A stretch of DNA of 18,016 nucleotides from Flavobacterium sp. (GTDB lineage Bacteria > Bacteroidota > Bacteroidia > Flavobacteriales > Flavobacteriaceae), in contig JASLGC010000166.1 in the NCBI GenBank assembly GCA_030150335.1, forward strand, positions 1 through 18,016, given 5' to 3'. The notes beneath the pieces are model-generated. The model was not told the origin of the DNA. It made no database searches and saw only the letters and a list, made by a program, of their open reading frames with translations. How positions within the stretch are numbered: the stretch's first letter is position 1; each line of letters begins with the position of its first letter. The translations under genes were made by a program, and so were the position numbers. Shown here piece by piece: positions 7,342-14,489 of this stretch.

Positions 7342-8586
7342 TTATATTTCCTCTCTAAACTTGACTTTTTTCATATTCGGCAAGAATGCAGCTATTACTC
7401 CAATTAAAGGTAAATACGCACAAATGTGGTAAATATGTTCAATAGACGTTTTATCTGCCCACCATCCCAATATAGCAGACCCCAATCCCCCCATACCGAA
7501 TGCAAAACCGAAGAATAAGCCTGATACCATTCCTATTTTCTTAGGTAATAATTCTTGGGCATATACTAAGATTGAAGGAAACGCAGATGATATAATTAAA
7601 CCTATTACTACAATTAAAATACCGGTCCAAAACAAATCTACATAAGGTAGCAGCATCGTAAATGGAGCAGCTCCTAATACTGAAAACCAAATAATGTACT
7701 TACGCCCTACTTTATCGCCAAAGAACCCGCCAATTAAAGTACCAGCAGCTACGGCAATCAAAAAGTAAAATAAGTAAACTTGTGCTTGTACTTCACTTAT
7801 ACCAAACTTTGCCATTGTAAAGAATTGAAAGTAACTGGAAATACTTGCTACATAAAAATATTTAGAAAAAATCAATAACAATAAGACCACAATTGACGAA
7901 TTGACTTTAAACTTAGACAATTCAGGAATGCGAATTACTTTCTTCTTCTTGTGAATAGGATGACTTAAAATGCCTTTATACCATGTTCCTATAAAATAAT
8001 ATACAAACTGAACAGCTAATGCTACGAAAACAAACCATAACAAATGCTGTTGCCCTCTTGGTAATACAATCCATGCTACTAATAGCGGTGCTAATGCAGT
8101 ACCTGTATTCCCTCCAATTTGAAATATAGACTGCGCTAAACTGCGTTTACCTCCTGATGCAACATAGGATACTCTCGATGATTCTGGATGAAATATTGAA
8201 GACCCTATTCCTATTAAAACTACTGAACAAAGTACGATACTATAACTCGGTGCAAAACTCAACAACATTACTCCAAGCATTGTACATATCATCCCATACA
8301 TCTGAGAATATGGCTGTGGATTTTTATCAGTATAAGTTCCAACTAATGGTTGAAGCAAAGAGGAAGACACTTGATAACAGAATGTAATCATACCAATCTG
8401 AGCAAAACTCAAATTATAATTTTCTTTCAGCATTGGATATACCGCAGGCACTACAGCTTGCAATAAGTCATTGCATAAATGCCCAAAACTAATTGCTAAT
8501 AAAATTGGATATACCGTTTTTTCAGCAAGCGATTGTTGTTCTACTTTGTCTAACCATTTCCTTTGAAAACCAACGAAATTAATCAT
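7342..8586 (-). CDS. fsr: MFS transporter of the fosmidomycin-resistance (Fsr) family
   Basis: The 414-residue inner-membrane protein has about 12 hydrophobic segments in the major facilitator pattern with a central basic loop (HPIHKKKKVIRIPELSKFK). Family-specific features are visible: SFGHLCNDLLQAVVPAVYPML near residues 34-54, typical of Fsr-type exporters, and GIGSSIFHPESSRVSY near 126-141. GGKRSLAQSIFQIGGNTGTA follows, closely resembling the FHPE...GGKRG.AQS.FQ.GGN segment of E. coli Fsr. E. coli Fsr exports fosmidomycin by proton antiport; the true substrate here is unknown. The ATG at 8586 places about 20 soluble residues before the first helix. A near-match -7 box (TATATTTA, minus strand, 8616-8609) lies about 23 nt upstream. 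The gene is divergent from meaB. Confidence 0.88.
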   Translation of the reverse strand: MINFVGFQRKWLDKVEQQSLAEKTVYPILLAISFGHLCNDLLQAVVPAVYPMLKENYNLSFAQIGMITFCYQVSSSLLQPLVGTYTDKNPQPYSQMYGMICTMLGVMLLSFAPSYSIVLCSVVLIGIGSSIFHPESSRVSYVASGGKRSLAQSIFQIGGNTGTALAPLLVAWIVLPRGQQHLLWFVFVALAVQFVYYFIGTWYKGILSHPIHKKKKVIRIPELSKFKVNSSIVVLLLLIFSKYFYVASISSYFQFFTMAKFGISEVQAQVYLFYFLIAVAAGTLIGGFFGDKVGRKYIIWFSVLGAAPFTMLLPYVDLFWTGILIVVIGLIISSAFPSILVYAQELLPKKIGMVSGLFFGFAFGMGGLGSAILGWWADKTSIEHIYHICAYLPLIGVIAAFLPNMKKVKFREEI

Positions 8587-8713
8587 ATAATTGTAATTTG
8601 TGAGTTCGTAAATATAGCAGTTAATGCCTTAAATCACCGTATTTGATTATTTTAATTTTTAACTGAATGGATTTTTACTAATTTTACTAATCATAATTTT
8701 AAATAGATACTTA

Positions 8714-9811
8714 ATGCAATCGTCAGACGTACATCAGAATAATAAATCAGCATTAAAAGAAAATGAGGGTATTGAACAACCTCATATCACTAATGCGAGT
8801 GCTATTCAACGTTTTCAACAAAGACGAAAAAAACGCATTAGTACAGAAGAAATTATTACCCGAATTACTAACCATGACAAAGTAGCTCTTAGTCAAGGTA
8901 TCACTTTAATCGAAAGTCTTAACCAAGACCATCACAAGCAAGCAGAAGAAATTATTCAAGGTTGCTTACCTTTTGCAAACAAATCTATCCGTATCGGTAT
9001 AACTGGTGTTCCAGGTGTTGGAAAGAGTACTTTTATTGAGTCTTTTGGTCAACTATTAACTTCAATGGGCAAAAAGGTGGCTGTCTTGGCTATTGACCCA
9101 AGTAGTAGCATTACGAAAGGAAGTATATTAGGAGACAAAACAAGAATGGAAGAACTGGTAAAAGACCCTAATGCCTATATACGCCCTTCTGCTTCGGGAG
9201 ATAGTTTAGGAGGAGTAGCTCGTAAAACAAGAGAAAGCATCATTCTATGTGAAGCTTGTGGTTTTGACACTATCTTAGTAGAAACTGTAGGTGTGGGACA
9301 AAGTGAAACAGCTGTACAAAGTATGGTTGACTTCTTTTTACTGTTAAATTTAGCTGGTGCTGGAGATGAACTACAAGGTATTAAAAGAGGTATTATGGAA
9401 ATGGCTGATGCTGTGGTTATCAATAAAGCGGATGGAGAGAATGTAAAAAGAGCTCATCAAGCTAAATTAGACTTCAATAGAGCATTGCATCTATTCCCTA
9501 AAAAACCTTCAGATTGGACACCGAAAGTAACTACTTGTAGTGCTTTGCAAAACACGGGGATTCAAGAAATATGGGATATTATTCAAAAGTATCACGACTT
9601 GACTTTAGAGAATAATTACTTTCAAAATCGCAGACAAGAACAGAACCAATATTGGATGATGGAAACCATTAATGAAAATATCTTAATGAACTTCTACAAT
9701 CATCAAGGTATTAAATCTCTAATTACTGAAAACAAAAAAGCAGTGCAAAACAATGAATTATCACCTTTTGCAGCTGCTCATAAAATCTTAGAATTCTATT
9801 TTAAAGAATAA
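8714..9811 (+). CDS. meaB: Methylmalonyl-CoA mutase-associated GTPase MeaB (ArgK family)
   Basis: MeaB is a SIMIBI-class GTPase that protects adenosylcobalamin-dependent methylmalonyl-CoA mutase and gates its cofactor loading. The 365-residue product has Walker A GVPGVGKST near residues 99-107, the VLAIDPSSSITKGSILGDKTRM segment near 120-142, and SASGDSLGGVARKTRESI near 157-174. It also has the Walker B/switch region ETVGVGQSE and the guanine-specificity motif NKADG near 236. The C-terminal dimerisation arm ends with SPFAAAHKILEFY. The first ~45 residues are polar and low in conservation; an internal start is possible, but the first ATG gives a plausible leader. The mutase subunits are not in the window, so its partner must be encoded elsewhere. 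The stop codon is three bases from the end of the convergent small gene. Confidence 0.93.
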   Translation: MQSSDVHQNNKSALKENEGIEQPHITNASAIQRFQQRRKKRISTEEIITRITNHDKVALSQGITLIESLNQDHHKQAEEIIQGCLPFANKSIRIGITGVPGVGKSTFIESFGQLLTSMGKKVAVLAIDPSSSITKGSILGDKTRMEELVKDPNAYIRPSASGDSLGGVARKTRESIILCEACGFDTILVETVGVGQSETAVQSMVDFFLLLNLAGAGDELQGIKRGIMEMADAVVINKADGENVKRAHQAKLDFNRALHLFPKKPSDWTPKVTTCSALQNTGIQEIWDIIQKYHDLTLENNYFQNRRQEQNQYWMMETINENILMNFYNHQGIKSLITENKKAVQNNELSPFAAAHKILEFYFKE

Positions 9812-9837
9812 GAATTAGTCTTCTTCACCTAATTCTT
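9810..9837. terminator. Hairpin spanning the convergent stop codons
   Basis: AAGAATTAG (9810-9818) pairs perfectly with CTAATTCTT (9829-9837) across a 10-nt loop. It starts inside the meaB stop codon and lies mostly within the 3' end of the convergent acidic-protein gene. There is no strong T tract on either strand, so it may act as a weak bidirectional terminator or an mRNA 3'-end barrier rather than a classic one. Confidence 0.4.
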
Positions 9838-10066
9838 CGTCTTCTACATAACGTTCCATTTCTCTTTCGTAAAACTCACCAGCTTTAATGATAAGCCCTT
9901 CCATTTCAGCTTCCACTTCTGCGTCTTCGTTTTCTTCGATTGTCTCTAAAAACTCGATTTCATCAGTGTTTAAGTTGATGATGAATCTTGGAAAATCTAA
10001 ATGCACGATGAAGATATCATCTGGAAACTCTGTATTATCAGCTAAAACAAATTTAGGTAATTGCAT
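9815..10066 (-). CDS. Small acidic conserved protein of unknown function
   Basis: The 83-residue product has an ordered N-terminal half (MQLPKFVLADNTEFPDDIF, then a FPRFIINLNTDEIEFLE motif). The C-terminal half is strongly acidic and probably helical, ending EDEELGEED. There is no signal peptide or membrane segment, so it should be cytoplasmic. The pattern of a short basic-hydrophobic beta region followed by an acidic helix resembles conserved hypothetical proteins I associate with Flavobacteriaceae, but I cannot name a family. It begins 11 nt after the MATE gene stop on the same strand and is probably cotranscribed with it. The last bases overlap a hairpin shared with convergent meaB. No function is assigned. 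Confidence 0.78.
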   Translation of the reverse strand: MQLPKFVLADNTEFPDDIFIVHLDFPRFIINLNTDEIEFLETIEENEDAEVEAEMEGLIIKAGEFYEREMERYVEDEELGEED

Positions 10067-10077
10067 ATTATACTATT

Positions 10078-11448
10078 TTAATTGTTTATTAATTTATTTG
10101 ATAGTTTGTGAAAGCGAAGATATAAAAATATTGCCGCAGTAGTTAACCCTGCCAACAAACCTATCCATATTCCTGGCGCTCCCACGTCTGTATATAATCC
10201 TAAATAGATAGAAACCGGGAACCCAATTATCCAATATGATATAAATGTAATAATCATTGGAATATTTACATCTTGCAACCCTCTTAATGCACCAAGCGTT
10301 ACCACTTGGATACAATCTGATATTTGGAATATTGCTGCTACTAAAAGCAATTGTCCTGCTACTCTAATTACTTCTTCATTTAACACAGCATTTACCTCAT
10401 CTTTGTTATCTAAAAACAACATTGGAATATAGTTGTGGAAAATCACAAAACAAAGTGCAAAGACTGTATAGATTAATATTGCCATTAATAAGATAGAGCG
10501 AGCTACCACTTTCAACTGCACATAGTTTTTAAGTCCTTTCTGATTACCAACGCGAATCATTGCGGCTACGCTTAACCCACTGGCAAACATAAATGTCATT
10601 GACGACATGCTCAATGCAATTTGATTTGCCGCTTGAGCTACTGTTCCTATCATTCCTGAAAGCCATACGGCTCCAACAAACAATGCAACTTCAAAGAAAC
10701 TCATCATTCCAGATGGAACTCCAAGTTTACTAATTCGTATCAACATATCCTTTTTTAACTCCCCAATATTGATATTGGATAAAAAAGGATGGAATATTTC
10801 CTGTCTATTCATTGCGAAGTGCATGTAGATAATCATCACGATTCGCGATATAAGTGTACCATAAGCTGCCCCTAACATCCCCATTTCGGGGAAAATCCAC
10901 ACACCATAAATCAAAACATAATTACAAACGATGTTAGTTACATTGGAAATTATGGTTGCATACATTGAATTTTTGGTTTGACTTTTACCATCTGCGAATT
11001 GTTTATATGCTTGATACATCACCATTGGTATCAACGACAAAGCAACAATATCTAAAAAGGGCTTAGCAAGTAAAGTTACATCTTCTGGTTGCCCCATGTG
11101 CATCAATAAAGGCTTCGATATAAAGATTAATAAGAACAATCCTATTCCTAAAGTTGTACATAAAAACAACCCATTCATAAAAATACTACGTCCTGTATCA
11201 TTGTCCTTTTCAGCATCACTATGCGCCACAAGGGGTGTAATAGCAGTTGAGAACCCTACACCTAAAGAAATGGCTATAAAGACAAAACTATTAGCCAATG
11301 AAGCAGCTGCTAATTCAGTCGCCCCAATTTTACCAACCATTATATTATCTATTACCCCAACTATAGTATGACCCAACATAGCTAAAATGATAGGATATGC
11401 GAGTCTAATATTGTAGTTAAACTCTTTAAAGTAAATAGATAAATTCAT
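10078..11448 (-). CDS. MATE family multidrug/Na+-coupled efflux transporter (NorM-like)
   Basis: MATE proteins export cationic drugs and metabolites across the inner membrane using Na+ or H+ gradients. The product has about 12 membrane segments in two repeated halves. The typical first-helix signature is present: LAYPIILAMLGHTIVGVIDNIMVGKIGATELAAASLANS. The repeat half has related residues near ALGALRGLQDVNIPMIITFISYWIIGFP. I place the start at the ATG at 11448 (456 residues, MNLSIYFKEFNYNIRLAYP). A TTG five codons upstream would also be in frame, but that TTG is the end of a TATATTTG promoter box and is followed by ten A residues. The small acidic gene follows after 11 nt. The substrate is unknown. 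Confidence 0.92.
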   Translation of the reverse strand: MNLSIYFKEFNYNIRLAYPIILAMLGHTIVGVIDNIMVGKIGATELAAASLANSFVFIAISLGVGFSTAITPLVAHSDAEKDNDTGRSIFMNGLFLCTTLGIGLFLLIFISKPLLMHMGQPEDVTLLAKPFLDIVALSLIPMVMYQAYKQFADGKSQTKNSMYATIISNVTNIVCNYVLIYGVWIFPEMGMLGAAYGTLISRIVMIIYMHFAMNRQEIFHPFLSNINIGELKKDMLIRISKLGVPSGMMSFFEVALFVGAVWLSGMIGTVAQAANQIALSMSSMTFMFASGLSVAAMIRVGNQKGLKNYVQLKVVARSILLMAILIYTVFALCFVIFHNYIPMLFLDNKDEVNAVLNEEVIRVAGQLLLVAAIFQISDCIQVVTLGALRGLQDVNIPMIITFISYWIIGFPVSIYLGLYTDVGAPGIWIGLLAGLTTAAIFLYLRFHKLSNKLINN

Positions 11449-11460
11449 CTTTTTTTTTTG

Positions 11461-11468
11461 CAAATATA
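11461..11468 (-). promoter_or_regulatory. -7 promoter box immediately upstream of the MATE gene
   Basis: The minus strand reads TATATTTG, a perfect TAnnTTTG match, ending 12 nt before the ATG at 11448, with a run of ten A residues in between. A T-rich segment lies about 18-19 nt upstream in place of a TTTG -33 element. If used, the mRNA leader would be only a few nucleotides long. The box decides the start codon, because the alternative TTG start lies inside it. Confidence 0.5.
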
Positions 11469-11583
11469 CAGAGTTGAGTCCAAAATAAAATTTTCACTTC
11501 TCTTAATAAATTAAAAAATCTTTACGCAACGGCAGGTTTTTTGTTTAGGATATCCACTATAAAACTAATAAAACTCAAAACGT

Positions 11584-12168
11584 ATGTTCGCATTAAGTAA
11601 AAAATTCGCTTTTACTTTACTAACAGGAGCCCTATTAATAGCTTCACCCGCTATGGCTCAAAAAAAAACTAAAGCTTATTACCCTAAGGGATTCAGAGTT
11701 GGTTTCGGTTTAAATGGAGGATTGCCGACAAATTCTAACTATGATGCTTCTGTAGGTGTTGATGCAAGATTACAATACGATGTAAGTAAAAAGACATCAT
11801 TTACCTTAACTTCTGGTTACACTCACCTGTTTGACGGAGATAATGGAGACTTAGGTTTAGTTCCTGTAAAAGCAGGTTTTAAACAATTCCTAAGCAAAAA
11901 TATCTATGCAATGGGAGAGTTAGGAGCTGGTTTTGGTACTCATAAAGGAATGGGGAATACATTTTTATGGTCGCCATCAATCGGATTTGCAAACAAATTC
12001 ATTGATGTAAGTTTACGCTATGAAAACTACAACGACTATAATACAGACCAAATTGGAGTTCGTGTTGCTTACGGATTTAGTTTAAAAAACTATAAGAAGA
12101 AAAGCGAAAAGCACAAAAACAAACAGAATAAAAAACACAACCATAACAACAAAAAGAATCATAAGTAA
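11584..12168 (+). CDS. Small outer-membrane beta-barrel-like protein with a Lys/His/Asn-rich C-terminal tail
   Basis: The 194-residue product has a clear signal peptide: basic MFALSKK, a hydrophobic core and a cleavage site after SPAMA near residue 25. The mature part shows alternating hydrophobic and glycine/aromatic segments typical of an outer-membrane barrel of about eight strands. Examples are FRVGFGLNGGL, SFTLTSGYTHLF, IYAMGELGAGFGTH, FIDVSLRYENYND and QIGVRVAYGFSL. The last of these looks like a terminal barrel strand, yet a tail of about 26 residues follows, made almost only of Lys, His, Asn and a few Glu/Gln. That tail is unusual because barrel proteins normally end at the last strand. 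The family is probably a porin-like or OmpW-like small barrel; I cannot assign a substrate. It lies divergent from the MATE gene and is followed by a strong terminator. Confidence 0.8.
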   Translation: MFALSKKFAFTLLTGALLIASPAMAQKKTKAYYPKGFRVGFGLNGGLPTNSNYDASVGVDARLQYDVSKKTSFTLTSGYTHLFDGDNGDLGLVPVKAGFKQFLSKNIYAMGELGAGFGTHKGMGNTFLWSPSIGFANKFIDVSLRYENYNDYNTDQIGVRVAYGFSLKNYKKKSEKHKNKQNKKHNHNNKKNHK

Positions 12169-12179
12169 GCCAAAAAACG

Positions 12180-12214
12180 AAAACGCCTATTGCATCAAGC
12201 AAATAGGCGTTTTT
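12180..12214. terminator. Bidirectional terminator between the barrel gene and ppk2
   Basis: AAAACGCCTATT (12180-12191) pairs with AATAGGCGTTTT (12202-12213). The + strand ends in a TTTTT run, and the minus strand ends in TTTTCGTTTTTT. It lies 11 nt after the barrel gene stop and about 360 nt after the ppk2 stop, and serves both convergent transcripts. The tandem array lies between it and ppk2. Confidence 0.88.
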
Positions 12215-12222
12215 AAATTTAT

Positions 12223-12639
12223 ATATCTTCGCTAAACTACTTTTTAAAACCAAGTAATAATAATGCAATAGCTATTCTATTTCTCCATCCAGCAATAGCT
12301 TTTTATAATGCTCTAAATCAGCTTTAATATCTTCGATAAACTACTTTTTAGAAACTAAGTAATAATAATGCAATAGCTATTCTATTTCTCCATTCAGCAA
12401 TAATTTTTTATAATGCTCTAAATCAGCTTTAATATCTTCATTAAACTACTTTTTTAGAAACTAAGTACTAATGATGCAATTTCTCCATCCAGCAATAATT
12501 TTTTATAATGCTCTAAATTAGCTTTAATATCTTCATTAAACTACTTTTTAGAAACTAAGTACTAATGATGCAATAGCTATTCTATTTCTCCATCCAGCAA
12601 TAGTTTTTTATAATGCTCTAAATCAGCTTTAATATCTTC
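12223..12639 (-). repeat. Four tandem ~105-bp units duplicating the ppk2 3' end
   Basis: Units start at 12223, 12327, 12432 and 12527 (lengths 104, 105, 95 and 105), each marked by ATATCTTC, with a fifth copy of this word at 12632 inside ppk2. The unit at 12527-12631 contains the real gene end: 52 bp of coding sequence plus the stop TAG, and about 50 bp after it. Read on the minus strand, the other three repeat the same coding stretch, IKADLEHYKKLLLDGEIE plus stop, nearly unchanged. Unit 1 is identical at protein level, unit 2 has one Asp-to-Asn change, and unit 3 has Asp-to-Asn plus an 11-bp deletion that removes the stop. These are tandem duplications lying in the presumed 3' UTR of ppk2, before the shared terminator. 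There are no unique spacers, so it is not a CRISPR. Confidence 0.92.
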
Positions 12640-13458
12640 AGCTACATCTGGTATTTTAACATCTGTAAACTGGCTAAATACCTCATCTAAAATCTTAGCA
12701 AAGATATATCTACACACCGCTTTATCATCTGCAGGAATAACATACCAAGGACACTCTTTTGTAGATGTTTTATTGATTGCTTCCTCATAATAGTTTTGGT
12801 ATAAATCCCAATACTCCCTTTCTTTCACATCATCAGGAGCAAACTTCCAATTGTGTTTCCCTTTATCCAATCTTCTTAGAATACGCTTTTTCTGCTCATC
12901 TTTACTCAAATGAAGGAAAAACTTAACTACAATTACCCCATTATTGTGAATATGCTTCTCAAAATTATTTATCTCCTCTAACCTATTTTCCCAAAACTCA
13001 TCAGTAATATCTTCTTCTTTGGTTATGTGTGGTAATCGTTCATTTAACACAATTTGCGGATGGACTCTCGATACCAGTACATTTTCATAATGTGTTCTAT
13101 TAAAAACTGTAAACTTCCCTTTTTCAGGTAATGCAATATAATGTCGCCATAAATAATCATGCTCTAATTCAGTCGAAGTTGGTTTCTTAAAACTCTGCAC
13201 TACTACCCCTCTTGCATTAAAAGATTTGAACACCTCTCTAATCAGGCTATCTTTCCCTGCAGTATCCATTCCTTGCAAGCAAATCAATACACTATACTTA
13301 TTATGAGCATACATCACGTCTTGAAATTTACCAAGCTTTCTACTCAGCCCATCTAACTTGCGAATAGCTCGCTTAGTTGTTATCTCAATATCAGGTTTGG
13401 TTGACAATTTTTCTAACTTTATAGCATTGTCTATCCTATAATTTTCACTTATCTTCAT
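12577..13458 (-). CDS. ppk2: PPK2-family polyphosphate kinase / polyphosphate:nucleotide phosphotransferase
   Basis: PPK2 enzymes transfer phosphate between inorganic polyphosphate and nucleotides (NMP/NDP to NDP/NTP, or the reverse). The 293-residue single-domain protein has Walker A GMDTAGKDS near residues 63-71 and the lid-proximal KKPTSTELEHDYLWRHYIALP. The Walker B-like block is FNRTHYENVLVSRVHP near 118-133. VVKFFLHLSKDEQKKRILRR, WKFAPDDVKEREYWDLYQNY and CPWYVIPADDKAVCRYIF follow. This arrangement resembles class III single-domain PPK2 enzymes, some of which phosphorylate both AMP and ADP; the class call is inference. The C-terminal IKADLEHYKKLLLDGEIE is the segment that has been tandemly duplicated downstream. 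The gene is divergent from the 13530 gene across a 71-bp region with overlapping inverted repeats. Confidence 0.92.
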   Translation of the reverse strand: MKISENYRIDNAIKLEKLSTKPDIEITTKRAIRKLDGLSRKLGKFQDVMYAHNKYSVLICLQGMDTAGKDSLIREVFKSFNARGVVVQSFKKPTSTELEHDYLWRHYIALPEKGKFTVFNRTHYENVLVSRVHPQIVLNERLPHITKEEDITDEFWENRLEEINNFEKHIHNNGVIVVKFFLHLSKDEQKKRILRRLDKGKHNWKFAPDDVKEREYWDLYQNYYEEAINKTSTKECPWYVIPADDKAVCRYIFAKILDEVFSQFTDVKIPDVAEDIKADLEHYKKLLLDGEIE

Positions 13459-13461
13459 ATC

Positions 13462-13486
13462 TTACTTTTTTAAAGTAAAATTTACT
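13462..13486. promoter_or_regulatory. Overlapping inverted repeats in the ppk2/DUF6929 divergent region
   Basis: TTACTTT and AAAGTAA flank a TTT centre (13462-13478), and AGTAAA and TTTACT flank a single A (13474-13486), sharing AGTAA. They sit 4-28 nt upstream of the ppk2 ATG within the 71-bp divergent spacer. They could be a repressor site or a leader hairpin pair for ppk2. AT-richness makes chance dyads fairly likely. Confidence 0.35.
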
Positions 13487-13529
13487 ACTTTTTATTATTT
13501 AAACGAATCATATTCAAACATTTATTTCA

Positions 13530-14369
13530 ATGAAGCAAATTGCATTAGAGCTACTTTTTCAACTATTTGGTATTAGCGCAGCTTCTGGCTTAGTTTATAA
13601 CGACAATCACATCCATTTAATAGCGGATAACTCAACTAATTTCTATCACTATAACATAGAAAACAAACAATTATTTAAAACTCCTTTAACCGCTACAGCC
13701 ACAGCTTCAGATAACATAATTAAAGCTGAGAAGCCAGACTATGAATCAATCACAACAGATGGAAATAACTACTACATTTTTGGTTCTGGTTCTAAAGCAA
13801 ACAGAATTAATATTGTTGAAGTAAATAGTTTGACTAACGAAGTTATCAGTGAGAACGATTTAGATATCTTATACGATTCAATGAAGAGCTTTGCTAACTT
13901 AGCAGACGAAGATTTCAATATTGAAGGAGTAGTTTATGACGATGAGCAATGGTATTTCTTCAACAGAGGAAATGGTCCTAAAGCCTCTAATGGGATATTT
14001 GTAGTCAAAGGTCAAAATATTTTGAATGACTTTCAAATCACATACACCCCTATCAAATTACCAAAGATTCAAAAGGTACAAAGCAGTTTTACGGATGCCG
14101 TTAAAGTTGGAGATAAATTGTACTTTTTAGCAGCAGCTGAAGACGGACAATCTACTTATGCTGATGGCGAAATAAAAGGAACACTATTAGGTCGCATTGA
14201 CTTAAAAAAATTGAAAGTAGAAAAGACTGCAGTCATTAGCACTACACATAAATTTGAAGGGATTACGCTTTATGAACAAAGTAACAAGGTTATTACCTTC
14301 TTGCTTTGTGAAGACCCAGATAATGAAGATACATCCACAGGAATTTACAAACTAACCGTTTCAAACTAA
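13530..14369 (+). CDS. DUF6929-like protein, probable beta-propeller
   Basis: The 279-residue product begins MKQIALELLFQLFGISAASG, a start I associate with the Bacteroidota DUF6929 family. That assignment is from memory and moderately sure. The rest shows regularly spaced short beta-strand segments, for example HIHLIADNSTNFYHYNI, NYYIFGSGSKANRINIVEV, QWYFFNRGNGPKASNGIFVV, KLYFLAAAEDGQST and KFEGITLYEQSNKVITFLLC. This suggests a beta-propeller-type fold without catalytic motifs I can identify. The N terminus is only weakly hydrophobic and has no clear cleavage site, so a cytoplasmic location is as likely as export. It is divergent from ppk2 with a 71-bp spacer and convergent with the ABC-2 operon, sharing a terminator. 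Function unknown. Confidence 0.75.
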   Translation: MKQIALELLFQLFGISAASGLVYNDNHIHLIADNSTNFYHYNIENKQLFKTPLTATATASDNIIKAEKPDYESITTDGNNYYIFGSGSKANRINIVEVNSLTNEVISENDLDILYDSMKSFANLADEDFNIEGVVYDDEQWYFFNRGNGPKASNGIFVVKGQNILNDFQITYTPIKLPKIQKVQSSFTDAVKVGDKLYFLAAAEDGQSTYADGEIKGTLLGRIDLKKLKVEKTAVISTTHKFEGITLYEQSNKVITFLLCEDPDNEDTSTGIYKLTVSN

Positions 14370-14427
14370 TTCCTATTACTGTAAAGAGTTGAAAGTATAG
14401 TATCATATTTGAGTAATATCATTAACT

Positions 14428-14466
14428 AAAAAAAGGGGAAGTATATATATTATACCTCCCCTTTTC
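14428..14466. terminator. Bidirectional terminator between the DUF6929-like gene and the export operon
   Basis: AAAAGGGGAAGTAT and ATACCTCCCCTTTT pair with one mismatch around a short AT-rich loop. The minus strand ends in a longer T run, so it should work best for the ABC-2 operon. On the + strand only TTTT follows the stem. Confidence 0.82.
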
Positions 14467-14489
14467 GTTTCAAAATTATATTGAATTAG

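Noticed and set aside
11449..11463. TTG start giving a five-residue longer MATE protein
   Set aside because: The TTG is part of a TATATTTG promoter box and is followed by ten A residues; the ATG at 11448 matches the family's usual N terminus.
12223..12639. CRISPR array
   Set aside because: The ~105-bp units are contiguous and nearly identical throughout, with no unique spacers, and derive from the ppk2 gene end. No cas genes are nearby.
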